From contig NW_017265138.1 in assembly GCF_001638985.1 (NCBI RefSeq), positions 1,178,001 through 1,242,000 on the forward strand: 64,000 nucleotides of DNA. Direction: 5' to 3'. Origin of the DNA: Phycomyces blakesleeanus NRRL 1555(-) (Eukaryota; Mucoromycota; Mucoromycetes; Mucorales; Phycomycetaceae). Positions within the stretch are counted from its first letter, which is position 1. Each line of letters opens with the position of its first letter. Position numbers and translations under genes: made by a program. Below, piece after piece: positions 1-11,302 of the stretch. The notes below the pieces were generated by a model. It was not told the origin of the DNA. It saw only the letters and a program-made list of their open reading frames with translations, and did no database searches.

Positions 1-622
1 CTGGAAGGTTTTCTGTAGACTCTGTAAGTTATCATAAAATAATATTAATTTTTTGTTTCTTTAATTCAAACCTTTTTTCTTCAATCATAGTTTATTTTTA
101 ATATTTACCCTGTTCTTGCTCTCTGTTCTGTTCTTCTTGCTCAAATTCATCTGACGACTCATATTCAGACTCATACTCTGAGGTATGCTCCTCTGTTTCA
201 AAAAGAGATTCTTCCACCGAAAGAGGTAAGTGAATATTGACATACTGCTCTGGTGAGGGTGCACCAACGGAGTAATTATCATCTATTGGTACCAAGTTTA
301 AATAGAGTGCACATTGGGTATAAAAAATAAAATACTATTACATTCAATATGTTCTTCAATTTGATCTACGTCCATATCAGCTTCACCAGTGTTTAGTTCG
401 GCTGTCAAAACTATTTGTTCTAATGGATTAGAATACATCATATAAATAAATGAAAAATTGATAACTTAATTTACCATTAATAGTTTTATCCATATTCCTG
501 TCATTATCATTTTGGGCATGACGCTTGGCAGTTCTTTTATCTGTCATGGTGTATCCAAGATGATTGCAATTGCATCTTGTGCATTTGCAACAATCTTCAT
601 CAGGATTGGCAATGGCAAACAT
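1..622 (-). CDS. TNP2-type CACTA transposase, 5' exons (copy E0), partial
   Basis: The start ATG is at 620-622. Exon 1 (622-475) encodes a Cys-rich N-terminus with the pattern CxCx2Cx17H, found in every TNP2 copy here whose 5' end is visible. Exon 2 (about 419-350) and exon 3 (about 284-112) are acidic, rich in Glu, Asp and Ser. A splice acceptor near position 23 opens a further exon that leaves the window, so the catalytic core is outside. Introns have GT..AG borders and the phases join cleanly. By comparison with E2 the full protein should be about 950-1000 residues. I see no disabling change in the visible part. The function, CACTA-type cut-and-paste transposition, is inferred from the homologous copies. 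Confidence 0.6.
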
Positions 623-852
623 TTTTTCACTTAATTTTTTTTTAATAATAAAAGAAGTGTGTAACAGCCGTTGCTTATTATAATTGTCTTTATTATTTTG
701 AAAAAATTCTCTCAGGGACTCTGATATATATTAGGCCAATGATATGTCTTTAAATATATTCTTGCTGCTAAACACAGGAAATGACCTGGGTTGTAATTTT
801 TTGGCTACTGTTATCAATAATTCCAGGTAAGTGGAATTCAATTATTTTAAGA
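623..852. other. upstream region of E0, possible element end
   Basis: No gene is seen. By analogy with E4, where the terminal repeat lies about 250 bp upstream of the transposase ATG, the right end of E0 should fall near here. A CCAG at about 831-834, preceded by an AT-rich stretch resembling the E2 and E3 termini, is a candidate end, but it lacks the canonical CAGTG and I could not find a target duplication. Confidence 0.2.
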
Positions 853-1254
853 TGTTTTTGCAGTGTACTGTTCTGTATGCAGAATTAAAGCAAGAAGATA
901 TAATACCGTATCTGCCAAATGCTTTAACGTCATGAAAGAGATTAACAAATTGAGGTCAGAGAGCAAATCAACAGATGTAGAAAAAACAATTATATTTTTA
1001 TTTTTATTTTTATTTTTAATATGATAATAATTGATACAATTTATTAGTTGAAATAGAGAGAGTGATGTAGTCGAAGAAACATCTGAGGTTGCCAGCCATA
1101 ATGAAATTGATTTTGAAGACAAAAGTAATGAATATGATATGGATTATGTTTTTGATAAAATAAAAACTTTTTTTTATTCCTTATAATTGTTTTTGTCTAA
1201 TATCCCCATTTTGATAGAATTGAATGACAGCACAGAAGAGGTTGAAATGCCTGC
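853..1254 (+). pseudogene. fragment of a TNP2 gene 5' region (E1-like)
   Basis: This stretch is an inverted, diverged copy of about 7140-7560, the 5' exons of the E1 transposase gene. It includes the Cys-motif exon, an intron rich in AAAAAT repeats, and an acidic exon reading roughly EIDFEDKSNEYDMDY. Homology stops at 1254, exactly where the E1 terminal repeat begins. It is probably the remains of a related element into which E1 inserted. No catalytic domain is present. Confidence 0.5.
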
Positions 1255-1259
1255 CACTG

Positions 1260-3020
1260 AGAAAAGTGTTTAATTTTCTCTATGTGAAAGAGTACCGAAG
1301 CCCAAGTGAAAGAATTAATTAAACTCAGGATTTGGGTGTTCTTGACATTATGATATAGTTCTTATTAAATCTAAGAAATGAGGACATTAATCCTATGTGA
1401 AAGAATTGTGCTAAAAAAGTTGTATAGTACTATTTTAATATGCCAGCTCAGAAACGAAGGTTAAAATGAAAATAGATCTTTTTTCTTTTTTATGTAAAGC
1501 ACAGAATTCCATTGTTCTTAAAAAGGCAAGAAAAAGAAGTGAAACTGATACTTTCTTCAGAGGAAAGTAATACTTTTCTCAGGTTTTAAGCAATTCTATT
1601 GGGTTTTGAAGGCGCAAGAAAAAGAAGTAAAACTGATACTTTCTTCAGAGAAAAGTAATACTTTTCTCAGTTTTTAATCAATTCTATTGGACCTTATTTT
1701 ATGGATAAACTTCAGTACTCTCATTTGATTGACTGAAAGATAGTCTTCTCATACTTCTTTAAAACAGTATCTGAGAAATAGTTTGTGAATGAGGCTTGTT
1801 TATTTTGTAAAAAAATAATTCTCTTGAATTGTATTGCATAATAATATAGTATATACATAGCTCTCGACTATTTTGAGATTAAGTAGTTTGGATACCATTG
1901 ATAAAAAGAGAGAATTTATAATAATAGTAAATATAAGAATAGTACAATAAATGAGAATAAGCTAGAGTAGTTTCAAGAATCTGATATAAATATAATTATT
2001 ACCGTTTACTACAAAAAGAAAGTTAATTAAAAAGTTAAATAATATGTTTTGTATTTAAAGAAATATACATATACTTACAGTCAAGTATGCCAGAGTTATA
2101 ATTGCCGTGTATATATTACAGACAATAGCTATAAATAATGATTTTAACATTGATAATAGCTGTTAATATAAAAGATATACTGACCTCAATAAATGATGCT
2201 GATAATTCTCTAAAATTGAAAGAATGGACTTGTCGTATACTGTGATATATTCAAATAGATTTAGTATTAGTATAAAAACACATATATAATTTTGTAAGCT
2301 TACTGAGTACATTTCTGCAGTAGATAAGTGTAATCGTGCACAGGACATATATCTGCTAACAGATGAGAAACAAATTAATATAAAACTAGAACATGTTTGA
2401 CTTGTTTTACCTTTATGTTTAAGAGTAAGACATATCCAACCGTGTCAATAGACCTATTGATAAATAAAGAAGTGTCTCAAAAATTATTAGAAGGTTAGTA
2501 GATCTAGAAAAAGAGAAATATAAAAACAAAAACAAAAACAAAAATAATTAAGTACAGTAGACCAGTTTAAAGACATCACATTTCTTTAACTGATTGTATG
2601 AATAAAAGAAAAACTATTAAATAAAGAGAAAAGAAGCGAAAAGGCAGACAAAACAAACAAAGGAAAAAAAAAAAAGAAAAAAAGAAAAAACAGAAAAAAA
2701 ATTGAGTATAAATATAAAAATCTTTGTCTTCTGAAAAAAAAGATACTGGGAATTAAATTGAAAAAATCTAAAACAGAAAATGGTTCATATTTTCATATCA
2801 CGTCTTCAAGAAGTCTAATAAAAAAGGTATAAAAGAATCTTTTTGTTTCACTATATTTCATAATATTCTCTTTCTCAATCTCGATCTCCAAAATCAAATC
2901 TTCCAACACTTTCACTTTACTATGTATATATGAATTTATTTAATGTATAAGCAAATAACAAGAGTAAGAATAGAAAATTTAATATATTTTTGTTTTATTT
3001 TGAAACATATGTTTGTATAG
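1260..3020. other. E1 subterminal region without a supported gene
   Basis: AT-rich sequence between the left terminal repeat and the accessory gene. It carries an 88-bp tandem duplication (about 1526-1701) and repeats of the motif ATTCTATTGG. In E2 the equivalent region holds a small spliced gene on the minus strand. Here I could not assemble a comparable gene. Confidence 0.35.
1526..1701. repeat. 88-bp tandem duplication with ATTCTATTGG motif
   Basis: Two copies of about 88 bases, each containing GAAACTGATACTTTCTTCAG or a one-base variant and ending near ATTCTATTGG (1593 and 1681). E4 carries the same decamer at 43141 and about 43190. Repeated subterminal motifs are where CACTA accessory proteins bind in plant elements; that role here is inference. 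Confidence 0.6.
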
Positions 3021-3023
3021 AAA

Positions 3024-4221
3024 ATGGCTCTCATTACTTCTAGAACCTCTAGATCTAATGCTAGAAATAGCCTTACCCAGGTTGCAGTTGGTCGTGTTGA
3101 GCAACATCTTATTGTACCTGCTGTTACCCAAGAACAGTGCATGACAGAAATGTCAACTTGCCTTGATAACATGGGCGCCATGCTTGGATCTCTGTACAAT
3201 AGATTTAGTCAATTTATTGATATTCAAAGAAGAAACACCGAGACAGTTGGTGCAATTGCTATGTCTTTGGCATCCACAAGTAGACAAGTTCTCTCTGCAG
3301 TTACCCCATCTGCTGCCCCATCTTTCGACCAAATGTCTGAAGAAGAAACAAAAGTTGCAGTTTTGGTAAATATGTTAAATCTTATGGAGTGAATAATAAT
3401 CTAACATGTAGTATCTAGACCTTGATCAGAGAGAAGATCTGGAAAAAGGACTTCAGATCTAATAATCCTACTGAGATTGCCGAGAATGAAGCAAGACGAA
3501 GATAGAACATAAATGAGCAGGTTGACCATCTCAATAATGTTGCTGTTGTTGCATACTTGCAGGAGTATATTCATGCCCAACCCCAAGCTGTCAGCTTTTG
3601 GCCTGGCATGGTAGTATCTATGGTAAAACATAACTATAGGTACTGCTATCATAAAGCACATACATTGCCTGAGCAGTGCATGAACAACAACCACAGGGCA
3701 AGAATTGCCAGCTGGATTAAAGAGGTTATTACAAAACATGTTATTCATTTAAGATATTTTGTACTCATCTTACTATTTTTTTTTAGATCCATACTCGCCG
3801 CCAGGATATATACACTAGATACTGGAGAATGATAGACAAGGAGATGGGTCTCACAGTGGAAGAAGATTCCAAGATAGCTTTTTTTTTGGTGCTATCCAAA
3901 AAGGGGCTATGTTGGACGGCAAGTCTGACACAGAGGAACTTTTCCCTGGATTCCCAGTGCGTGTGTTGAAAGTTGCCCATCCCAGCTGGAGAAGCAATGA
4001 AGTAAGTTATTTCTTGTGATGTGATCATGGTAAAGTAGAATATTAATAAAATAAATATAGTTCAACAAGTTTCTGGGCTTGATTGATGAAAGCATGCATT
4101 CCAATTATAAAGCAAAAGGGAATGCAAAGCTAAGAATGCCCAGGTTTTTGAGAGGAGAAAAAATGTTGCTGTACCACGTCGGCTGATTTCGTCACTGTCT
4201 TCCTGGGCAATCAGACAATAA
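3024..4221 (+). pseudogene. CACTA accessory protein, copy E1 (broken)
   Basis: The start ATG is at 3024. Exon 1 ends at 3365 before GTAAAT. Exon 2 runs from about 3413 to 3727, exon 3 from about 3788 to 4001, and exon 4 from about 4061 to the TAA at 4219-4221. Exon 2 encodes a DHLNNVAVVAYL segment shared with E4. Exon 3 ends SWRSNE directly at an intron, as in E2, E3 and E4. The C-terminus has the family pattern, with VPRRL and SSWAI. Lesions: an in-frame TAG in exon 2 where E4 has Trp (TGG to TAG), and a frame change in exon 4. I do not know the biochemical function. The basic composition and position fit a TnpA-like DNA-binding partner, which is inference. Confidence 0.6.
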
Positions 4222-4408
4222 ATTTTTTAGATTCACACATACGCGCGTCCTTTATACTTGATTTATACACAACAAGACTGAAAGAAAAAACAATAATAAA
4301 TAGAAATAAGAAAAGAGATAAATATATTGATAAACAAAGTAAAATAGAATGAAATAAATAAAGTAATAAAATATATAAAATAAAGGAATATATAAAAAAA
4401 AAAGACAA

Positions 4409-7400
4409 TTAAGCATAAATTTTTTGTGGCAAAGGAATTGCAATCTTCCTATTGACATTTCGTCTGGTTTTGTAGTCAATGATAGCTACTGGCAGAAGTA
4501 TACGATGGATGGGCAGTATACTTTGAAAATCTAATTTGTAGAAGTTGTCATGGTAGATTTCAATACCTTTGAGTTGTCTGCGTGTATCTGATGTTGTTTT
4601 AAACCATCTGACGAAAGCAAAGGTATGCTGGTTATTGTAGCTAGCTAATGAGAGAGTGGTTGTTGATGGAGAGAAGGTGTGTACAAAGATGTATTGAATT
4701 TCACCGACATAACTATAACGTGCATTGGTTCTATTTTCTTGAAACAAAGTTTAAATATATGAACCACGTCCATTGCCATTGCATCCTTTGTATACTTGCC
4801 CAAGAATCTCAATTGACTTGAGCATCTCAATTCTGTCATTCACAAAAGCTGGGCTGGTCATTGCTTTATTCAGCTTGCAATATTATAATCATTGTAGGCA
4901 ACTTGGTAGTATTCTAAAAGACAGTTGTACTCATGCTCTGGCATTACTGATGTAGATTTAACTACCAAAGGAAAAGTTGTCAGTGGTAGGGGCTCGTTTA
5001 CTTTAACCATTCTTGATTCATCTTGTGTTGTAGCCACGAATTTGGTAAGAGAAAAAGAAAAGAACTAATGTTGTTGAGCTAATGTTGATGTTGTAGATGT
5101 TATTGCTGTTTCTGGTGTTTTAGCTTTTACGATTTTTTTGAAAATATCAAGATAACTGTGAATATCTGCAATGTCCATAACGTAATCAACAACATCTGCT
5201 TTGTACGTCTCTTCCACAAATCTTCTCATATATGTTAGCTCAAATCCACTCTTACAATTTGTTTAGATATTCTTTAAGACATTGTTATACCTCTCAAAAC
5301 TAAATAACCAGTAGCTATACACGGGACCAAAGTCTAGGATGGTTTGCCAAAGATGAAGGTGCAAATGCATGTTAGATAAGAGAAGATCGAGTTTGTATAA
5401 ACTCTTGCACTCATGACAGAATTGCTGTAGATGCGTATGTGCTGATTCAATGTCCTCTTTGCAAATACTAGGCATTGCCAGGATTCGGCAGGCCTTCACA
5501 AAGAGCATCTAGTTGTCAAATTTCTTTTTTGGTAATATACCCTTGAGTACAACAGGAGAGTATACCAAGCACCACGACTTCCACTAGTCAGCCTTCATGT
5601 AAAAAAACCCCTTGCCAATCTTGTTTTGCAACATTGTATAATCTGGAGGCAGCATAATTTTCTCGACAGATTTTTGCATGGCAGCGAGTTTCTTGTTGTT
5701 GATTATTCCATCTGCAACCCAACTATCCATCATTCTCTTGGCAGTTCTGAGGAACAGATTATGTATAAGATCAACGATTATGCAGCAGACAAAGTCAAAG
5801 TACTGGAGACTATGCAGTTCAGACCAGCAAACACCATTTTCAACTTCAAGACGCTGACTCTCAGATGATTTGGTTGCATTTCTCCAGACCTCTGCATCCT
5901 TACAATTATTATTCTTAGTGCGAAGGAGTCATTTAGAGAAATCAAATCCAGAATAATCAACAGAGCTTGTTCCATTTAACCAGGTGAATTTACGGTTGCA
6001 TTTATGGCATGCATTGGTGCTGGTGTGAGATGTGAACCCACATACTTTTCTTGCGGCAGGGATATCACATGCGACCATGAAAAGAGCAGTACAGATGGGG
6101 ATACCTTCTGGGTGTTGGTGAGTTCTGATATTCATTCCTTTGTACAACAACTCCAGTTCATCGACAGGAGGCTTCAGATAGTTGTTAATGTCTGATTTAC
6201 TTGCTTCTTTAGATCCTGGCATTAATCCAACAAGGATGATATTTTCCTTCTTAAAACGCATATTACAAGGAAGATTGTTTACAACAAGATAAATCGCTCC
6301 ACATGAATATGTTACCCCATCAAATAGTTGGAACCAATCGATATTGAGAGTAAACATTATAGAGTGGTCATTGTTTACAAAAGGGACATTATTGACATCC
6401 AAAAAGCTGTTCCACATAGTGCCGTTGTATATGTCAAACATCATTACATCTACTTTCGGATCGCGATTTCAAAAGTTGGTAGCACTTTCGAAGTCAGGGC
6501 AACAAAAAAACATTTTCAATTATGATACAATCGAATGGTATACATATGTCTTTTTTAGAATTCTTGACTCAGATCCACTTTTGAATAAGGGTGTTTTGCA
6601 CAATAGGTTACTACCAAAAACAGAAGATGTGCAATATACTGGGACAGATTTATCATTGCTATAGATTGTATGACATTCACCACAAGCAGTATACTTCTTA
6701 ATCCCTTTTGTTAATGTGCTTAATCCTGAAAGTTGCTTGAGCCCAGAAATGCTCAATGGAAGATGGAATGAATTGTTGAACAATTTGAGAATCTTGTTGA
6801 CAATAGAAATCAAAATCACTGCGCCTTCATTGATGATGTATAATGATACAAATAAAGCAATAGCAATTACAATTAAACAGTATATCAAAACCAATTCTGA
6901 GATGGACTTGAATGAAAAATCTTTTTTTTTTAAAAAAAAAGAAAAGAACAATCGATTAATTTTCCTTTTATTTCTCAGAGACAGCATTACTTAAAATTTA
7001 CTATACAAACCTTTATCATCACTCATATTATTATCACTCTCATTTTCTTTGTTGTCAAAATTGTTGCTTGCTACATACTTGTTGCCTTCAATACCAAATA
7101 CAGCATCGATTCAAAAAGAGGTAAGTCTCTTATCTGAGCAGGAATTTCCACCTCTTCTGTGCTGTCTTTCAATTCTATTAATATGGGAATATTAGACAAA
7201 AACAATCATAAAGAATAAAAAAAGTTTTCATTTTATCAAAAACATAATCCATATCATATTCATTACTTTTGTCTTCAAAATCAATTTCATTATGCCTGAC
7301 AGCCTCAGATGTTTCTTCGACTACATCAATCTTTGTATTTCAATTAATAAATTGTATCAATTATTATCATATTAAAAATAAAAATAAAAATAAAAATATA

Positions 7401-7560
7401 ATTGTTTTTTCTACATCTGTTGATTTGCTCTCTGATTGCAATTTGTTCATCTCTTTTATGACATTTAAGCGTTTAAATAGATATGATATTATATCTTCCT
7501 GCTTTAATTCTGCATACTGGACAATAGCATTTGAACTTTTTGGTTATGATATGGCTGGGA
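4409..7560 (-). pseudogene. TNP2-type transposase, copy E1 (broken)
   Basis: Fragments in order match E4. The 5' Cys-motif exon (near 7530-7440) has an in-frame TAA. Acidic exons lie near 7270-7030. The core (about 6990-5250) includes NIDWFQLF and NMHLHLHL. The C-terminus is at 4747-4409. The signature that reads DPMHNLFLG in E2 and E4 has become DLIHNLFLR here. Stops include TGA where E4 has Trp (near 5930) and TAA where E4 has Gln (near 4753). Most lesions fit C-to-T or G-to-A changes. It cannot encode an active enzyme. Confidence 0.7.
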
Positions 7561-7817
7561 GACATTTTAATGAAAAAAAGATAAATGTGTTCATAGGTTT
7601 AAAAGTAAAGAAGAGGAACACAAAGTAGTTTATTTTTTATTTATTTAGGCTTAGTATTTTTCTCAGATGCTACACAAACTGCTATGGCCAATTAAATTGA
7701 CTACATCTCTTGTCAAATGTTTAATTCACAAAAACCAACTGAGATGCAATTTTATGTTTTCTTTCACTTGAAATTAGATTTGCTTGACATATGTGAAAGC
7801 AGACACTTTTTCCAGCA

Positions 7818-8160
7818 TATAAGCTGATGACAGAGGATGTACACTATATATAAACATATGATATCCAATCTGATATATACATAAGTAGATCACAGCCAAT
7901 CTGATATATATAAGCTGTTGACTGCTAATTGGGTATATATATAAGCTGATGACAGGTGATCTGCACTATATATAAATATGTGATATCCAATCTGATATAT
8001 ATATAAGTGGATTACAGCCAATCTGATATATATATAAGTGGATAACAGTCAATCTCATACATATATAAGCTGAACACTGCCAATCTAGTATATATATAAA
8101 TAAATGATATCTGATCTGATATATATGTAAATTAATAACAGTCTATCTGTATTATATATA
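7818..8160. repeat. degenerate ~30-bp minisatellite, left block
   Basis: Imperfect tandem units of about 28-32 bases built on AATCTGATATATATATAAG followed by a variable GCTGATGACAGCC-like part. It abuts the right end of E1 and resumes at 9410. Reading frames through it are accidental. Confidence 0.8.
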
Positions 8161-8912
8161 TATATATTTATCACATTCAATTTACTACTTATATAAGTTA
8201 ATAAAATATAATATATAATAAATATTAGCCAATAACATTTGATTCATTACTAATATTAGCCTATAATATCTTATCTATCTCTGATATTAGTCAATACCAT
8301 TGGATCTATCACATTATATATATTCACACTTATTAATATCCAAGTCATATCCAATCATCTCGTCAAATATAAGTAACATACTCTAATCATATTTAATCTT
8401 TAATTTTATATATATTCACAACTCTTTTATAATCTTTATATATATATATATAATATATAAATACATCCAAATTATAATAAATATTAATAAGTTGACTTGT
8501 TCATATATTGTTTTATTGATCTATATAATAATATTTTGATTTTTATACAAAAATTAGTAAAAAATATGAAAATTAATTTTTATTAATTCTGTACTTGCTC
8601 TTTACATATTCTTATACTTTTATATTATACTACTAAGTTTTCTTTATATAGCAAAAAAAATTAAAAAATTATTACTTAGTAAGAATTTAAACTTTCATTA
8701 GAAGAGATATATTTAATTATTGTCGGAACAGCTTTTTGATAGTTTAAGATTAAATGTTTTTCCATGCCAAGCTTTTACATAGTTGCTATTTATATAACCT
8801 ATCTTCCCCCACTAAAAATGTCAAGACTTCTCACACTAATTATATTCAGACTAACTAAAAAAGGAAATTTTTCCAGAAAAAAACTATTCTTTATTATTTT
8901 TTCTCACAAATT
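8161..8912. other. AT-rich spacer
   Basis: No gene is seen. Diverged relics of the flanking minisatellite, such as TATATATA tracts and CCAAT-containing units, fade into general AT-rich sequence. Confidence 0.6.
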
Positions 8913-9330
8913 CAATTGTATTGTTTACGTAGATCATTTATGTAAGATTATGCATGATTATGCACATTATATAACAAGTATAGCCAAAAGTTACCATTTT
9001 TTTCAGCAATGCAATTGTATTGTTTACGTAGATCATTTATGCAAGATTATGCATGATTATGCACATTATATAACAAGTATAGCCAAAAGTTACCATTTTT
9101 TCAGCAATGCAATTGTATTGTTTACGTAGATCATTTATGCAAGATTATGCATGATTATGCACATTATATAACAAGTATAGCCAAAAGTTACCATTTTTTT
9201 CAGCAATGCAATCGTATTGTTTATGTAGATCATTTATGTGAGATTATGCATTATTATGCACATTATATAACAAGTATAGCCAAAAGTTAGCAATTTTTTT
9301 CAGCAATTCAATTATATTGTTTAAGTTACG
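8913..9330. repeat. 99-bp tandem repeat, four copies plus a partial
   Basis: Units start with CAATTGTATTGTTTACGTAG or a close variant at 8913, 9012, 9110, 9209 and about 9309, so the period is 98-100 bases. The first three units are nearly identical and later ones decay. A period near 33 codons keeps a frame open through several units, but nothing else supports coding. Confidence 0.9.
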
Positions 9331-9409
9331 CAAATATGCATAATGACATATGTTACACAAACTTTATTTTTTATATTTTTAATATGTGTTTATATATAAA
9401 TATCTAAGA

Positions 9410-10290
9410 TTATGCAATACTATATAAGTTAACAACAGCCAATTGACTCTATATGTAAATCAATTATAAACAATCTTATATATATATAAGTTAATTATGA
9501 TTAATTAGCTTGTATATATAATATAATTATAGTCAATCTTATACATATATAAGCTAATGACAGCCGATCTGGTATATATATAAACTATTGACAGCATATC
9601 CCATATATGTATAAGCTGATGACAGGCAATCTAATAAATATATAAGCTGATAACAGTTAATATGGTATATATATAAGTTGTTGACTACTGATCTGGTATA
9701 TATATAAGTTGTCGGTCACCAATCAGATATATATAAGTTGTTGACTACTGATCTAGTATATATATAAGTTGTTGATCACCAATCAGATATATATACAAGT
9801 AGTTGACTGCTAATCTGGTATATATATAAGTTGTTAACCACTAATCAGGTATATATATCAGCTGTTGAATGCTGATCGAGTATATAAGTTGTTGACTATC
9901 AATCTAGTATATATATAAGCTAATGATAGTCAATCTAATATATATATAAGATGATATCAGGTGATCCACACTATATATAAACATATGATACTCAATCTGA
10001 TATATATATAGGCTGATGATAGCTGATCTGATATATATATAAATTGTTGACTGCCAATCAGGTATATATATACATACTATTGACAGCCTATCTCATATAT
10101 ATATAAACTGATGATAGTATATCTCATACATATATAAGTGGATGACAGCCAATCTGATATATATATAAGCTGATGTTAGCCGATCTAGTATATATATAAG
10201 CTGTTGACTGCTAATTGGGTATATATATAAGTTGTTGACCACTAATCTGATATATATATATAAGTTATGAACAGCCAATCTTATATGTAT
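9410..10290. repeat. degenerate ~30-bp minisatellite, right block
   Basis: Same repeat family as 7818-8160, with about 25-30 units alternating GTTGACTGCTAATC-like and GATGACAGCCAATC-like halves around TATATATATAA. It ends directly at the CACTGG terminus at 10292. Confidence 0.85.
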
Positions 10291-10291
10291 A

Positions 10292-10588
10292 CACTGGAAA
10301 ATAGGGTAATTTCATCTATGGCATAGGGTACTATTATTTGTGGAGTGGTAGCTTAAATTTCCATCACTTTTGTCTTTTTTATTTTCGATGGTGATGATAA
10401 TGCTCAGTCTGTTTTATTGGATAAAAAAACGAGTTTACTCTTTCTTGTAAAAAATGTCTGTGAGATTTCTTTTTGGGACTTGTAGCCATGTCGCAGAGTC
10501 AATAGTTGTAGAGAACTTAAACCAAATAATATCTTTTGAGTGAGATAATAAAGCTTTTTATTGTTGTAATATTTATTTATAAGTATGG
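10292..10588. other. left terminal segment of E3
   Basis: It starts with the CACTGG terminal repeat and runs to the CACTA of T2-A. No supported coding exon. It should correspond to the sequence upstream of the E3 transposase. Confidence 0.4.
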
Positions 10589-10896
10589 CACTATGCCAAA
10601 AAAAATAGGAGTTTTAGAGGTGGTTTCACAGGTGGTTCCGGAGGGGAAGCCAGGGCGCGTTTTGTGTCCTCCCCCCTTTTTTCCAACCCTGAGTTCATGT
10701 ACATTTTAATACATCTCTGCTTACCGGTAGTTTTAAGATTCTATTAATATATTGATAACCTTTTCTTTTGCTAATATTTGTCTTTCAATTGGACAAAACT
10801 TCTTTAAGTATAGTTGAAATATTATATGCCATTGATTACTACTAATTCATTATTCTTTTAATTTAGATTCTTTTAAATATTTCTTGCTTAATCATT

Positions 10897-11084
10897 GTTT
10901 TTATTGGATAAGACATAATTGCACTGTAGTGTATTGTATAAAAATACATTTTTATTGGTTTCTCAAATGGATATATTTTTTATTTATCATTTTTATTGGT
11001 TATTACATTACACAATTACATTTTATATATCACTTTTATTGGCTGTTATGATAGACATTATATTTTATACATCATTTTTATTGG
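10897..11084 (+). repeat. T2 subterminal TTTTTATTGG repeats
   Basis: Five copies of TTTTATTGG, most followed by a T or TT, near 10899, 10949, 10989, 11033 and 11073, spaced 40-50 bases. The same array appears inverted in T2-B at about 34490-34680. The spacing and subterminal position resemble the binding-site arrays of CACTA elements. Confidence 0.7.
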
Positions 11085-11302
11085 TTATAAACAGTCAAAT
11101 ACATCATATACTTCCAATATTAAATATACTACTTTACACTGCAGTGAATAGTTACTTACAATTGCCTCCTTTGACGGTCTTTTCAGAGATGACTGACTCT
11201 TGCAATGGATGTCCAATTTCGATGGCATCTGGTGAAATCTATACCAACCGTCTTAAGCATGTTTGCATGTTTATTGCAAATCATTGTTCGATCACATCGC
11301 TG

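Larger units (their letters stand above)
1255..7817. mobile_element. CACTA element E1 (decayed)
   Basis: The left end begins CACTGAGAAAAGTGTTT. The right end, read inward on the minus strand, is TGCTGGAAAAAGTGTCT, matching over about 35 bases with substitutions, including in the terminal CACTG itself. No matching 3-bp target duplication is seen (TGC on the left, TAT on the right). The element holds an accessory gene on plus (3024-4221) and a TNP2 gene on minus (4409 to about 7560), tail to tail. Both are broken. Its closest relative in the window is E4. Confidence 0.5.

Noticed and set aside
8764..9129. 121-codon protein with internal repeats
   Set aside because: It is a frame kept open because the tandem unit is about 99 bases. 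The upstream part is AT-rich filler and there is no other coding sign.
8913..9330. CRISPR-like array
   Set aside because: Units are contiguous tandem repeats without unique spacers, and the window is eukaryotic.
10093..10278. 61-codon Tyr/Ile-rich protein
   Set aside because: Translation of the TATATATATAAG minisatellite.
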